Assembly: GCA_947044405.1 (NCBI GenBank)
Contig: CAMRHE010000063.1
Coordinates: 4,638,501-4,702,500, forward strand
Source of the DNA: Leptodactylus fallax
Lineage: Eukaryota; Chordata; Amphibia; Anura; Leptodactylidae
DNA length: 64,000 nucleotides
Reading direction: 5' to 3'
Shown here piece by piece: positions 32,090 to 41,835 of the stretch. Under the pieces are notes generated by a model that was given only the letters and a program-made list of their open reading frames with translations, did no database searches and had not been told where the DNA came from. The translations under genes and the position numbers were made by a program. The number at the start of each line of letters is the position of its first letter. Within the stretch, counting starts at the first letter, position 1.

Positions 32090-33030
32090 ATGTTCACATT
32101 AGTCAGAGGAAGAGCGGAAAATAGAAAGTAATATATATGTAAAAAAGGTTATAGTAAATTAAACATAGTCCATAAACACCATCCATTTCTCTGCTCCATG
32201 TGGTCACTTCGCACCTCGCCGAATTTGGAAAAAAGCGATATAAACAGTGATTTACATGAATTGATCATTTGGATTTTATCTCCCGTTGGCTCTGCCTCTC
32301 GAAACCCCATAGGTTTGTGGATTTCTGTCAGCCACCATTAAATAATGGCTGACAACACTTTGTACCCAATGCCGCCTACAGCAGTTGACATATACAGATG
32401 AGGGAACCGGCGGGTGGAATTTTTTCTGCAGCTGGAAGGAGAAGAATTTTTAGATCTTTCCATTAAAGTGTGATGAGATCAGTTGTATGGAGTGGAAATC
32501 ACCTGTCCTGTGGCAGCCAGTATCCTGGAAGAAAGCGAATCAATCAGGAGATTACACAATCAAGTAGAGTGCCGGGTGGCGGGCGGCAGGTCCCACATTC
32601 ATCATTTATGTGAAACGCGTCAGCCTGTTCATTCCCATTCCTCACTCCGGCCTAGCAATGGCAGATTATGCACATATATCTCACCAATCGAGAAGCTCCG
32701 GCATGATCATAAGAGCGTCTGTACGGTAGTAATCATTGCCTCTGTGTCGGAGATGCTGCCCTGTTGGCTGTCAAGACATTTCCCAAATTGTTTTCCCTCC
32801 GACTAAACCCTACTCTAACAATTTGCTGAATTTCAGTCTAGCGTGCAATGTAGGAGATGTACTTCAAGCGTCAGGACTGGAATAATACTGAAATAAGGTG
32901 GTGTGGTTAGGCGGCATTACTATTACAGAAGGAAAACCACAGCATGGATGCCGTATTTAATGTGTGAGTTTACATATTTAACGTGTGGTTTTACGCAGAT
33001 TGTGGGGACATTAATTATTTAAAGGAACAG
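32090..33030. other. Repeat-free block, candidate conserved non-coding element
   Basis: From about 32460 to 32900 the DNA is CpG-retaining and non-repetitive, including AAACGCGTCAGCC and AGAGCGTCTGTACGG. A 107-codon frame at 32483-32806 shows no domain or typical coding pattern I recognise. TTAATTATTTAAAGG near 33009 may be the edge of a lost element. Confidence 0.35.
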
Positions 33031-33095
33031 TTCTGTAAGAGGACATGCAGTGGCAGGTCACATGTTTCCACATATTGTTTGTTAAAGGAATGGCC

Positions 33096-33420
33096 GTTTT
33101 AATGCATTAGGGGGTCCTGTGCAAACTTTTTGAAACTGGGCCCCCCCATAATTTCATTTCCCCTTTTCCCTCAACCACCAATGTTACAAAAAAGAACACA
33201 AAAAGAATAGTCACCGAACCCCGTTCACACGGACCTACAGACTCCGACTGTAATATCTGCGGCTCGGTGCTCATTGCGCTTGCCTGCCACAGACATCTTC
33301 ATCCGATGCCTGAATAATGGAGCACGGAGCCTAAGGACACAGAGTTAAAATCACTGCCTGCCGGGGGCCCCTGCAACCGGCTGCACCGTTGGCCCTATGG
33401 TTAAAGCGGCCTTGGTTAAA
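33096..33420. repeat. Unassigned repeat-like stretch
   Basis: GGGCCCCCCCATAATTTC and GGGGGCCCCTGCAACCGGC resemble the ends of R2-like dispersed repeats, but the middle does not align convincingly. No coding signal. Confidence 0.3.
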
Positions 33421-33464
33421 GGGACTCTGTCAGGTCCAATATCGTCCGAACCAATAATAATATC

Positions 33465-33790
33465 ATGTAAAGGACTTCTTTATTGGTGACTTATCCTTAG
33501 GATGGGTCATCAATTGAAGATCTGTGGGGGGCTCGACACACAGAAACCCTGAGGATCAGCTGTTTGATTGAACAGTGGCACTCCATAAGCAGAAGCCATG
33601 TGACGTCACATTCATCGGTCACATGGCCTGCAGCTCAGTCCCATAACAAGTACAACCAAATGTATAGCACTTTGTTTGGTAAATACTGAAGAGGCTGCAG
33701 AACTCACCCAAATGTTGCACCTCTACCTGTCGGTCCTTAATTGATGCCTATCCAAAGAGTAGGGCATCAGTTATGTAGCCTGTAAAACTC
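33465..33790. mobile_element. TTAA MITE, family E, copy 2 (ends decayed)
   Basis: TGGTGACTTATCCTTAGGATG, GATCAGCTGTTTGATTG, ACATTCATCGGTCACATGGCC and TAATTGATGCCTATCC match family E. The terminal GGTTTTCC blocks are no longer clear. It abuts the next MITE. Confidence 0.7.
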
Positions 33791-33794
33791 ATAT

Positions 33795-34155
33795 AATAGG
33801 TGCAAAAACATACCTTTGTGGCCACAAACTGATTAAGCAATACAGAGATAATAATTTTTTTCTGGATACACAAATCAGTCTGGAAGTGCACTGGAGGCGG
33901 GGCCTGATTTACCGGATTTGCCTACAGATAGTCGTGACACAGGCATAAGATGAAAATCTCATTCACAATTGAAGGGACTGTTTGGGCAACGATTCCAGAG
34001 AGCCAGCACATTTGTGGCTGTCTGTATGCAAATTTGGAAAATTATACCCGCCCCTGGTGCACTTGCAGGCTGATCAGCATATAGAAAAAATATATATATA
34101 TTTCTGCATTCCTTCATAGGTTTGTAGCTACAAATGTATGTTTTTGCACCTATTA
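33795..34155. mobile_element. MITE with AATAGGTGCAAAAACATAC termini
   Basis: AATAGGTGCAAAAACATAC (33795-33813) pairs with GTATGTTTTTGCACCTATT (34137-34155), a perfect 19-bp TIR. Next to it, CTTTGTGGCCACAAACT pairs with AGGTTTGTAGCTACAAATG. The interior is non-coding with a short TA run near 34092. The superfamily is unclear because no target duplication stands out. Confidence 0.85.
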
Positions 34156-34224
34156 AAGCCTCCTCTATCATTGCTGTGGTAACTTTTTTCCGACTCCACC
34201 AAAAACTGGCCTCCTACTCTGACT

Positions 34225-34525
34225 CCAAGTCGTTCACAGGATAGGTGATAAGTGTCTGTTCAGTGGGGTTCCGACCAATGGTATTCTCAACGATAACAAC
34301 AATGGGGGTCCCTTGTTTCCCTATGAATGAAGAGGCCGGTCAAGCATACATGCTGTCGCTCCATTTATTTCTATAGGATCTATAGGATCTCTATTCTCTT
34401 TACCAGTCCCAATGCTCATGTTTGACCTGTTATCCCATTTATACAGTAGATATAGGGCCCCTTGTCTTGTGATTGGTTGGGATCACTATGGTTGGACCCC
34501 CATTGATCGGATAAGAACTTTAAAT
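34225..34525. mobile_element. Eroded family E-like MITE
   Basis: GGATAGGTGATAAGTGTCTG on the left and GGTTGGACCCCCATTGATCGG on the right fit the CCTATCC-type interiors of family E, with TTTAAATACCTGG at the right edge. The direct repeat TATAGGATC near 34373-34390 is local. Confidence 0.45.
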
Positions 34526-34636
34526 ACCTGGGTCCTAAAGAAAAATCTGTGAAAAAAAGAAAAATACACTTTTCTACTTTTATTTTTGAATGATCAAAAA
34601 TAATCACCTTTTTACAGTTTTATTAAATGAGGCCCG

Positions 34637-35294
34637 TAGGGCTGGGCGATTATGAACTAATTAAAAATCGTGATTAATTGGGCAGTTTACCTTGATTACA
34701 ATTATTGAATGATTAGGCCACATCCCTTTTTATGACCATGCCCCCATGCGCGGATTATAATAAGGGCCTATTTGTCTCATCATACTTTGACCTCGTAATC
34801 AACTGTATCGGCATACTGGGGCACGAGAGTCTAAAGAAGGAAAATATTTGTTGGCCAAACTTGCGAGATTCGTCTCATGAATGTCCGAACTGGAACTCCT
34901 ATTGTTATACTCTGGGTTCTCTTCAGAGATTTACATTTATGCATCATGACGCCATGTGACTGCTGAGGCCCAATCACAGGCCTAAGTGGTGTCTTACATT
35001 AGTCAGGAGGCCGGAAGTGGCCCAAAGAAGACGGAGTCACTCCAGAGCCCAGGAGAGGTGAGTAACACAGTTTTTTTTAATGTTAGTTCACGTCCCCTGG
35101 GCCTCTACTTATTATATTCTGGGGTCCGAAGAGACCCCCACAGTATATTATTAGCATTTCCGACTTGGACATTTTTGGTCCAAACAAAACTGCAGATAGA
35201 GCCTCGCAAATATTGTAATAACCTAACAAAATCACGTGGGCTATCTGGGTTGACATTCGGTTTTGGTTATTTTTTGATCAATAGCCTCGCCCTA
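34637..35294. mobile_element. hAT-like non-autonomous element, AGGGCTGGGCG type, 658 bp
   Basis: The left end TAGGGCTGGGCGATTATG and right end CTCGCCCTA are the family termini. Inside are GGGTTCTCTTCAGAG, the CCCAGGAGAGGTGAGTAAC module and GGTTGACATTCGGTTTTGG, in the order of the other two copies. There is no transposase. The frames at 34732-34959 and 34986-35312 read through the repeat. Confidence 0.85.
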
Positions 35295-35890
35295 GTCCAT
35301 AGTATATTTTAGGGTTTAGTTGTCCCTTAAAATCTAGGCCCCGGTAAACCTGCTCTGCAGAACTTTCTGATTTTCCTTCTGTAAATCCTGTGATGTTGTA
35401 TCCAGGAGATCAGTACATGGTTATAAGTCGGAGTGCTTCTACTTTATTGCAGTGGGAATACATTTTAATTCAGAATAGCATAATAATAAATAATGCCCTT
35501 CGCTGGCTATATACAAAATGTATGGGGATTTATGGCCTCCTTTAGTGAGAGGGGACAGGTTGGGGCTGGGATGTGAGTTATGGAAGCGAGCCGAGCGCTG
35601 TGTATACCACACATGATGTCGCATCTGGCGGCTGCTGTTAAGATCTACGTGTTGTTTTGCTCTCGATAGAGAGTGGTTAGTTATGACTCTCTGAGTGCCA
35701 CCGCCGTAAAGTACTTGTCTCCTGTTTCATCATTGCCGCTGAACTGCAAGGACCAGACGGATGAGCTTTGTTTTATAACACTCCCAGCTTTCTAGAGTCA
35801 AATCCACATTCACGGCAATGGCAGACTCTAGAGATTGTGGTGGAGCACGTGAGCTAAAATGATGATTATCACTGTGTGCAAATGGTTACT
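35295..35890. other. Unique non-coding DNA
   Basis: No termini or palindromes. Some CpG-bearing stretches (35570-35720) could be conserved. The 61-codon minus-strand frame has no recognisable domain. Confidence 0.35.
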
Positions 35891-35894
35891 ATTC

Positions 35895-36085
35895 CGATGA
35901 CCACCAGCCAGTGTTGAGTTGAGGTTCCTTGAGTCCACCAGATTGTGGGGGCCTACCATCCAACAACCCCTAGGAAATGGACCATAGTACCCTTCAAATT
36001 TGGGTGTCTTCTGCTGGAACATTATTGGATTACAGCCTGGGCCTGCCGATGGATCTTCTAGTACTCTAGTGGGCCAGTTTGCCTA
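35895..36085 (-). repeat. Dispersed repeat R1, copy 2
   Basis: Reverse complement of 20350-20545: GTTGAGGTTCCTTGAGTCCA, ACCATAGTACCCTTCAAATT and TCTTCTAGTACTCTAGTGGG. Confidence 0.65.
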
Positions 36086-36116
36086 GGGTGCCGTTGGCGT
36101 GGTAACAAAAAAAGTC

Positions 36117-36313
36117 AAGGCTCTATTCACACTACCAAGGTTTACGGCCAAGTGTAGTCCATGCATAGTGAAAAAGTAGAGCATGCTGTACTTTTTGATG
36201 GCTCAGAATCACGGATTTGTTTTCGCAGACCGGACTTTTCCATTGAAAGTCGATGGTTCCATGAAAAAAGTGGATGTTGCGAAATACACAGTCGGATGTG
36301 TGATTACAGCCTT
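36117..36313. mobile_element. Short fold-back MITE, AAGGCTCTATTCACAC type
   Basis: AAGGCTCTATTCACACTACC pairs imperfectly with GTGTGATTACAGCCTT. Inner parts such as CCATTGAAAGTCGATGG are self-complementary. About 197 bp, non-coding. Confidence 0.6.
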
Positions 36314-37930
36314 ATATGACAAAAATTAACCTGAGATGGGGTGGATATACCCCAAAATGGGTCTAAATGTCCTGCAAATGGAGATTCAGATTTTGAGAGA
36401 ACAAGAGGAGCAGCTATGTGGATGAAGGACGGCTGGCAGGGTGTGTGGCCAGACACCAAGTCACTCTTCCTTGGCTGGGTTATCTAGATATGGCCTAAAT
36501 TTTTGGACTTGGTGAATGAAAATATAGCTACAACATTCGACAGGCATCACACAGTTTTTGCCTAAAATTTTTTCACTGTATATTTATTCACTACTAGGGC
36601 GGCTTTGTACGGCATCAATATTAGGACATGCAAATATACCCTAAAACTTTTCTCCTTCTTTATCTCTTTTTATACATAAGGAAAGCAACGTAAAACCACC
36701 TTATAAAATCCCAATAAATCTCATATTAAAAACCGAGATACTGAAATCAATCGGCCATTATCTCGCATCTCAGCCACAAATACAGTTAGTGTGGTTCTCT
36801 AAATTTTACGGCTCTCCACAAGTTTTATTTTTATTGTAGTTATTCTCTGTGAAAAAAAAGAGAGAAAAATAAGAAAAATCTTCACTTAATTATAGAAAGA
36901 TCTATTTAGGAGAAAGGCATAATAGCTACAAAACAAATAGGTCTAAACCAAAGTAAGCATATAAGCTATCAAAATGTAGGCGCCTAAGAGCTATTGCTTG
37001 TTTTTCAATTTACTTTGTTTTCTAGCCCAGTAGTTATGCTAAAACACATGTATACAGAAAATATCGCCTACGGTATATTTATGATTTTAATCAAGCCGGG
37101 CCGCCGTGCGCTTATATTCATGTCACTGCAAATATCGTGCGCAATAAAATCCAAGCACGTAGGGGCGTCTCTCTCATGTGATTATAATCTGTTCCGCAGA
37201 GATTTATTTTAGATTTCCATTTCTGCTATTTTACATCTTGCATATTGATAGCAGTATTATTTATGCAGGATATGGCGGTATATTGTGCTGTATGTGCATT
37301 GTGTACAGTATATATATGTTTTTTTTTATAATATAATATATAATAGTCCTTTAATAGTCCCACAATGGGGAAATTCAGTGTGTTACAGCAGCAAAGATAA
37401 GCTATCAGAGCTGCTGTAGCTGGCAGCCACTCCAGCGGCGCCATCTTGGAAAAAAAAAAAAATTGTGATATCTGCACATTGAATGGCAGTGTTAGAGGGT
37501 ACAAGCTGAGCACTATGTAATGGTATAGTATAAGTATTATGTGACACTGTATGGCGGTATGGTGGAGTTTTGACATTTTTTCTATAAAGACTTTCTATTA
37601 TCTACAGAGGGAGGACTTTGTTCTAGTGCCTTGTATAGATGGCTTCAGATAATGAAATCTGACAGAACTAAGAATGATATCTCTCCGTCTACTGGCAGCG
37701 TTGCAGTGCTTGGGATTCACTTTTAGTGACAGCTTAGCAAATCGATTTAACCCATTGTCTCCTAAGCACTGTTGTTTCGAAAGATTGGGTGAACCACCTA
37801 ATTGGGCGGATTAATCGATTTATTTTTACAATGGATTATCCAGTAAGTAGACACGTAAAGAAATAGGACCAAGACAACATGGTGGCCATTCTTTATCCCA
37901 TTTCACGTGTAAATCTGCGGTACAAAAAAT
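36314..37930. other. Mostly unique non-coding DNA
   Basis: 36640-37250 is repeat-free with TAATTATAG and ATTTATTTTAG cores and could be a conserved non-coding block. An A run lies at 37450-37462. The 116-codon minus-strand frame at 37226-37576 is AT-rich with no domain I recognise. Confidence 0.35.
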
Positions 37931-37933
37931 TAT

Positions 37934-38279
37934 TTAAAGGTTGTCTGCCACCAGAACCCAGCATATCAACCCAGCCCCACAGATAGATAGGTTAGGGTCA
38001 CCTGCAGATAGATAGGTTAGGATGACCTGAATCCAACAGTGTTTCCCCTTGTGTATCGCTGCCTCCATTGCCGAGATATCCCTGTTTTTGTCAATAGGCA
38101 AATGAGTGCTACGGGAATAAGAGCGATGCCATTACTCCAAAGAAATTATTTGCAAATTGACAAAAATAGCGATATCTCGACAATGGAGGTAGCGGTTCAC
38201 AAGGAAAAACACTGTTGGATTCAGGTCACCCTAAGCTATCTATCTGCATGGATGGGTTCTGGTGACAGACTCCCTTTAA
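37934..38279. mobile_element. Family A MITE, complete copy 6, with duplicated arm segment
   Basis: TTAA at 37934-37937 and 38276-38279. Both arms are present (TTGTCTGCCACC ... GGTGACAGACTCCC). In the left arm CAGATAGATAGGTTAGG plus TCACCTG occurs twice in tandem (37980-38030). The frame at 38039-38299 crosses the palindrome and is not a gene. Confidence 0.88.
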
Positions 38280-38664
38280 GACTTTTTTCCTCATTTTGAT
38301 TATTTTGCAAATGTATTTTGCATTTGGTTTCCTTACAAACATACAACCTTATTACATATCTATGTTCGGAATCCCTATTACTATATACTACTATAACCTG
38401 TTATGATGGTCTCTGAAGATCTGCAATTTTATATTCAGTATAAATCTATGAGAAAAAAGTTGTGGCATGTCTTAGTAAATGCTGTATTATCGAAGCATAG
38501 GGACACCATACTACGGCACATGGCGTTTGTATGGGTTGGTATTGTAGATTCTGGGACACCATGTGCTGCTAGACACATACAGTAGCATTGCCATGTACAT
38601 AAGTCCTGGTGGTAGCAGAAAACCAGCAATCTTGAATTTAACTTTGGATGTGAACAGAGAACAT
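38280..38664. other. Unique non-coding DNA
   Basis: No termini. Overlapping short frames on both strands (38403-38696) carry no recognisable domain. Confidence 0.35.
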
Positions 38665-38798
38665 AAGGCTCTGCTCACATCTGTCGGCCCGCACATGTGA
38701 CCGTGTCATTCATGGTCATGTGTACGGGCCCATAGAAATGAAGGGAAAACCCGGATAGCACACTGACCATACATACGGTCGTCTGTAAGGGGGCTAAA
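38665..38798. repeat. Partial MITE related to 14140-14458
   Basis: AGGCTCTGCTCACATCTG, TGTGTACGGGCCCATAGAAATG and GATAGCACACTGACC share their order with the 14140 element. Only about half remains. Confidence 0.5.
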
Positions 38799-38987
38799 GC
38801 TAAGCCCCATGTTGCGGAAACGCAGCTGTTTTTGCTGCAGATTTTGCTGCGTTTTTTTGAGCCAAAGCCAAGAATGGCTACAAAAGGAATGAGAAATATA
38901 TAGAAAGCTCTTATACTTCTACCTTCTGCTCAATCCACATCGGCAAGAAAAAAAGCTGCATTTCCGCAACGTAGGGCCTCAGCCTAA
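38799..38987. mobile_element. Palindromic fold-back MITE, family P-like, 189 bp
   Basis: GCTAAGCCCCATGTTGCGG (left) pairs with CCGCAACGTAGGGCCTCAGCC (right, imperfect), followed by GAAACGCAGC and GCTGCATTTC. A GC-rich terminus with CGTTGC core is shared with copies at 22690, 25225 and 29160. The adjoining 38988-39187 holds another diverged fragment (TTTTTGCTGCGTTTTTTTCC). Confidence 0.65.
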
Positions 38988-39185
38988 ATGAGATTTTGGT
39001 TAATCTCATCCACACACTGAGGAAGAAAAGAGCGTTTTTGAAAAATGTGGAATTGCAAGCGTTTTGCCTATAGGTTTAATAGGGGAAGGAAAAATGCAGA
39101 GAAAAACACAGCAAAAAATGCAATGCGTTTTTGCTGCGTTTTTTTCCCCGCAGCATTTTTTAGCTGTATTTCATTATGTGGGGCC

Positions 39186-39390
39186 TAAATTCACATGGCG
39201 GGACCTGCCATGCAAAATCTGTGGCAGAAAGATTCCCTGCTCCCATTCACTTCCTTGGGAGGTTCAGGCGGACCATCGAGCAGGGCGCTTCTTTTTTATT
39301 TTTTCAGCTGAATTCAATTAAAATGAATGGGAGGCAGAATTTTTGCAGGGATTCCGCCGCAACAATTCTGCCATGTGAACTTGCCCTTAT
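39186..39390. mobile_element. Harbinger-like MITE, diverged copy
   Basis: It has ATCGAGCAGGGCGCTTCTTT and AATGAATGGGAGGCAGAAT in the same order as ATCGAGCAGGGCACTTACTT and AATGGGAGGCAGAATC in 17157-17432. The ends have decayed to GGGCCTAAATTCACATG and CATGTGAACTTGCCCTTA. Confidence 0.65.
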
Positions 39391-39529
39391 TTTTCAAAAT
39401 AATTACAAAAGAAGCAAAATATTTACAAAGTAACAACATTTTATGGTAAACTTTGAAAACTTTGTAACATGTTGATGCAAAGTAGCAATCCCTATAATGG
39501 CTGACGTGCCAACCCTCAACACAGGGCAT

Positions 39530-40150
39530 AGCACACTTGGCAGATATATGCCGTCAGATACCGAAAACATTAAACCCCATCACCGGGCTCATGAGAGCCA
39601 AGTAATGAGCTAAGGAAAGTCATTGTCTTTCCTACCGCAATCTAAGCTCCTGGCTCTGTAGCATCCCTTCCCTCCTTTCCCCAGGAAAGTGACTTCTCTG
39701 TATCTGTTCCTCCTTCTGCAGATAAAGTCTGCAGGATTTATAGTTTTTCATACAGTCACAGATCCGTTTCCCAGCTGCTGTGGATTACTGTATGTTCACT
39801 CTCGCTCCCTCTCTGTGCTGCTCAGTACCCCCCTCCTCCTCCTTCTTCTCCCTTGCCTCCCCCGCTCACTCCTTCATGTCACAGATAATAGAGCTTTAAA
39901 GCATTTCATGGGCTCTGCGACAGGACAGAACAATTTCAGGCTGATTTTCACATACCAGCAGAGTTTCCCGGTACCAATGTGATATTTATGAAAAATTACT
40001 AAACTAATTCAATACCAAGCAAGGGCATGCAAGGACAAGGCGGTACCTTGTGGGTACAGGAGCTGCTGATATCAGGCAAGACGGGCTGGCATTTGCTTAA
40101 AGATTTTATCCTATAACTACCGCCATCTCCTCAAGTGACCAGGATTTTAT
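39530..40150. other. Repeat-free block with long pyrimidine tract
   Basis: A C/T-rich tract (39795-39870, CCCCCTCCTCCTCCTTCTTC) follows GCCAAGTAATGAGC and a TCCTCCTTCTGCAG sequence (39709-39722) that resembles a 3' splice acceptor. After it, AGCTTTAAAGCATTTCATGG is repeat-free. It could be a promoter-proximal or regulatory block; no open frame supports an exon (the 97-codon frame at 39689-39982 is pyrimidine-tract translation). Confidence 0.3.
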
Positions 40151-40272
40151 TTTTTTTTGAGACACAGCAAATATTAGGAATTTAGTATTGCCACCAGGAA
40201 ACACATGAAGAGAGCCAATCTGCATACTCAGAAAGCCTGTAAGACTCCTTACAACAGCTGGGTCTCCACCAA

Positions 40273-40697
40273 GGCCGTGGGGTCGTAGTCGGAATAAAAA
40301 GCTACTAACTCCAAATCTGGCTTCAAAATAAAATGATGAATTATTTTTAATTATATTATATAATTATTCATATGGTAGAATGAATTAGATGCATAGATTG
40401 TTACATATTTACGTTCATAGTAATTCAGTCACTGGCCATGCAGTCGTAGTCGTAGTCAGAAAAAAGCTACCGATTCTAAATCTGTCTTCAGAATAAAATT
40501 AATTATTTTTAATTATATTATACAATGATTAATATTGTATAAAGAATTAGATGTATAGATTGTTACATATTTACCTTCATAGGAATTCAATTACTGGCTT
40601 TTTAATGCATTAAAGGAGCTGTACTGTTTCTTTCTGACCATGTCTGTGGAAAAATAGAGACGGAGTTGGTGGTATGGCCTACCAACTCCACAGCCAT
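40273..40697. mobile_element. Repeat family S, fuller copy with internal duplication
   Basis: Starts GGCCGTGGGGTCGTAGTCGG and ends CCAACTCCACAGCC, imperfect inverted termini. Inside, a unit of about 161 bp is present twice: ATTATTTTTAATTATATTAT, GAATTAGATG, TAGATTGTTACATATTTAC recur at 40338-40412 and 40500-40573. An interrupted copy is at 8970-9512. A hAT-like origin is possible but unproven. Confidence 0.7.
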
Positions 40698-40904
40698 GAT
40701 CTCCACAAGTAGAACCAGTATTCTCTGAGAGGTAAGTATGGGGTGTGAGAAAGGTGTAGACAGCTACTAAGAAGTATGAGGACTTGGAAAAATCCATTTA
40801 CATAAACTACCACCTTACAATCACCATAAGAAATGTATTAGTCTATGTAAACAGCATTGGCTCTGAATATTCTTACTATCAGTAGTTTCTATACTCAGAC
40901 TGTT

Positions 40905-41160
40905 AATAGGTTAATAGTTTATTTTTGTCAATGAACAAAATGAAGTGAATGAAGAAAAGAGAAATCTAAATCCCATCAATATTTGGTGTGACCTCTGCCC
41001 TTTGGAGGAGGAGTCCTGGAAGTGATGATATGGCCCCCACGGAGCCCTGATCTCAACATCATCCAGTCTGTCTGGGATTACATGAGGAGACAGAAGGATT
41101 GGAGCAAGCCTACATCTACAGAAGATCTGTGCTTAGTTCTCCAAGATGTTTGGATCCTTA
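40905..41160. pseudogene. Rearranged Tc1-like transposase fragment
   Basis: 41019-41160 (+) encodes VMIWPPRSPDLNIIQSVWDY, then MRRQKDWSKP and TEDLCLVLQDVW, the C-terminal catalytic region of a Tc1-like transposase. The catalytic glutamate position (LNIIE in relatives) reads CAG, glutamine, at 41064-41066. The stretch at 40920-41008 (CAATGAACAAAATG, AATATTTGGTGTGACC) I recognise as the 3' end of the same family but in inverted orientation. The two parts therefore appear joined head to head after an internal deletion and inversion. No complete TIR pair is visible. Non-functional. Confidence 0.7.
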
Positions 41161-41465
41161 GGGTAGGTCATCAGTATTTGATCTGTGGGGATATGACACA
41201 TGTCACCCCATCGATCAGCGCCTTTGGATGAGAACTGCAGCCTCTTCACTAATTACAGAGCACAGCACTATACTGTACATTGTATATTGGCTGTTCCTGA
41301 TATTGCAGATAAGCCTTAGTAATTTGAATGGGACTGAGCTGCATACAGGCCTTGTAACTGATGAGCATGACGTCACATGACGTGTAAAGTGGAAGTGTCG
41401 CTCACTGGAGCACTCCTGCTGCTTCTATTACCTCATTTTTGAAGGTCCCTACGATAGGGGATAAA
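41161..41465. mobile_element. TTAA MITE, family E, copy 4 (diverged)
   Basis: GGGTAGGTCATCAGTATTTG, AATGGGACTGAGCTGCATAC, TGATGAGCATGACGTCACATG and CCTACGATAGGGGATAAAG follow the family E layout in reverse order relative to copy 1. The left end joins the Tc1 fragment; the right terminus is not clear. Confidence 0.5.
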
Positions 41466-41529
41466 GTGCTGATTGGTGGGGGTCCTTTCATCACCTCCAT
41501 CAACTCCAATTCTTTGATTCCTAAAATAC

Positions 41530-41835
41530 CCTGTTCCACTGATTCCAGAACAGCTGGAATTTTTTCTCTAGCCCTCACCATTCCTGAGCAATCCTTTCTG
41601 TTAGTTTCAGTACCCAATAAGCTAATTAGGCTCTCTGTTGTCAAGTGGGCGGTCCTTAGCTGGAGTGAATAGTCTGTGACCGCCCACCTGGTAGTAGAGA
41701 GCATAATTTGATTATTGGGTACTGAAACTAACAGAAAGGATTGCTCAGGAATGGTGGGGGCTAAAGAAAAAAATTACAACTGCTCCAAAATCAGTGGAGC
41801 CACACCTTTCGAAAGATATAAAGAGTTGAAGTTCT
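41530..41835. mobile_element. MITE family F, copy 3
   Basis: Nearly perfect arms: CCACTGATTCCAGAACAGCTGG (left, first 20 bases matched) with the right CTGCTCCAAAATCAGTGG; CACCATTCCTGAGCAATCC with GGATTGCTCAGGAATGGTG; TTAGTTTCAGTACCCAATAA with TTATTGGGTACTGAAACTAA in register. Arms of about 120 bp; frames at 41402-41900 on both strands mirror each other across the palindrome. Confidence 0.88.

Noticed and set aside
32483..32806. 107-codon plus-strand frame
   Set aside because: No domain, not obviously coding by composition, and within chance length.
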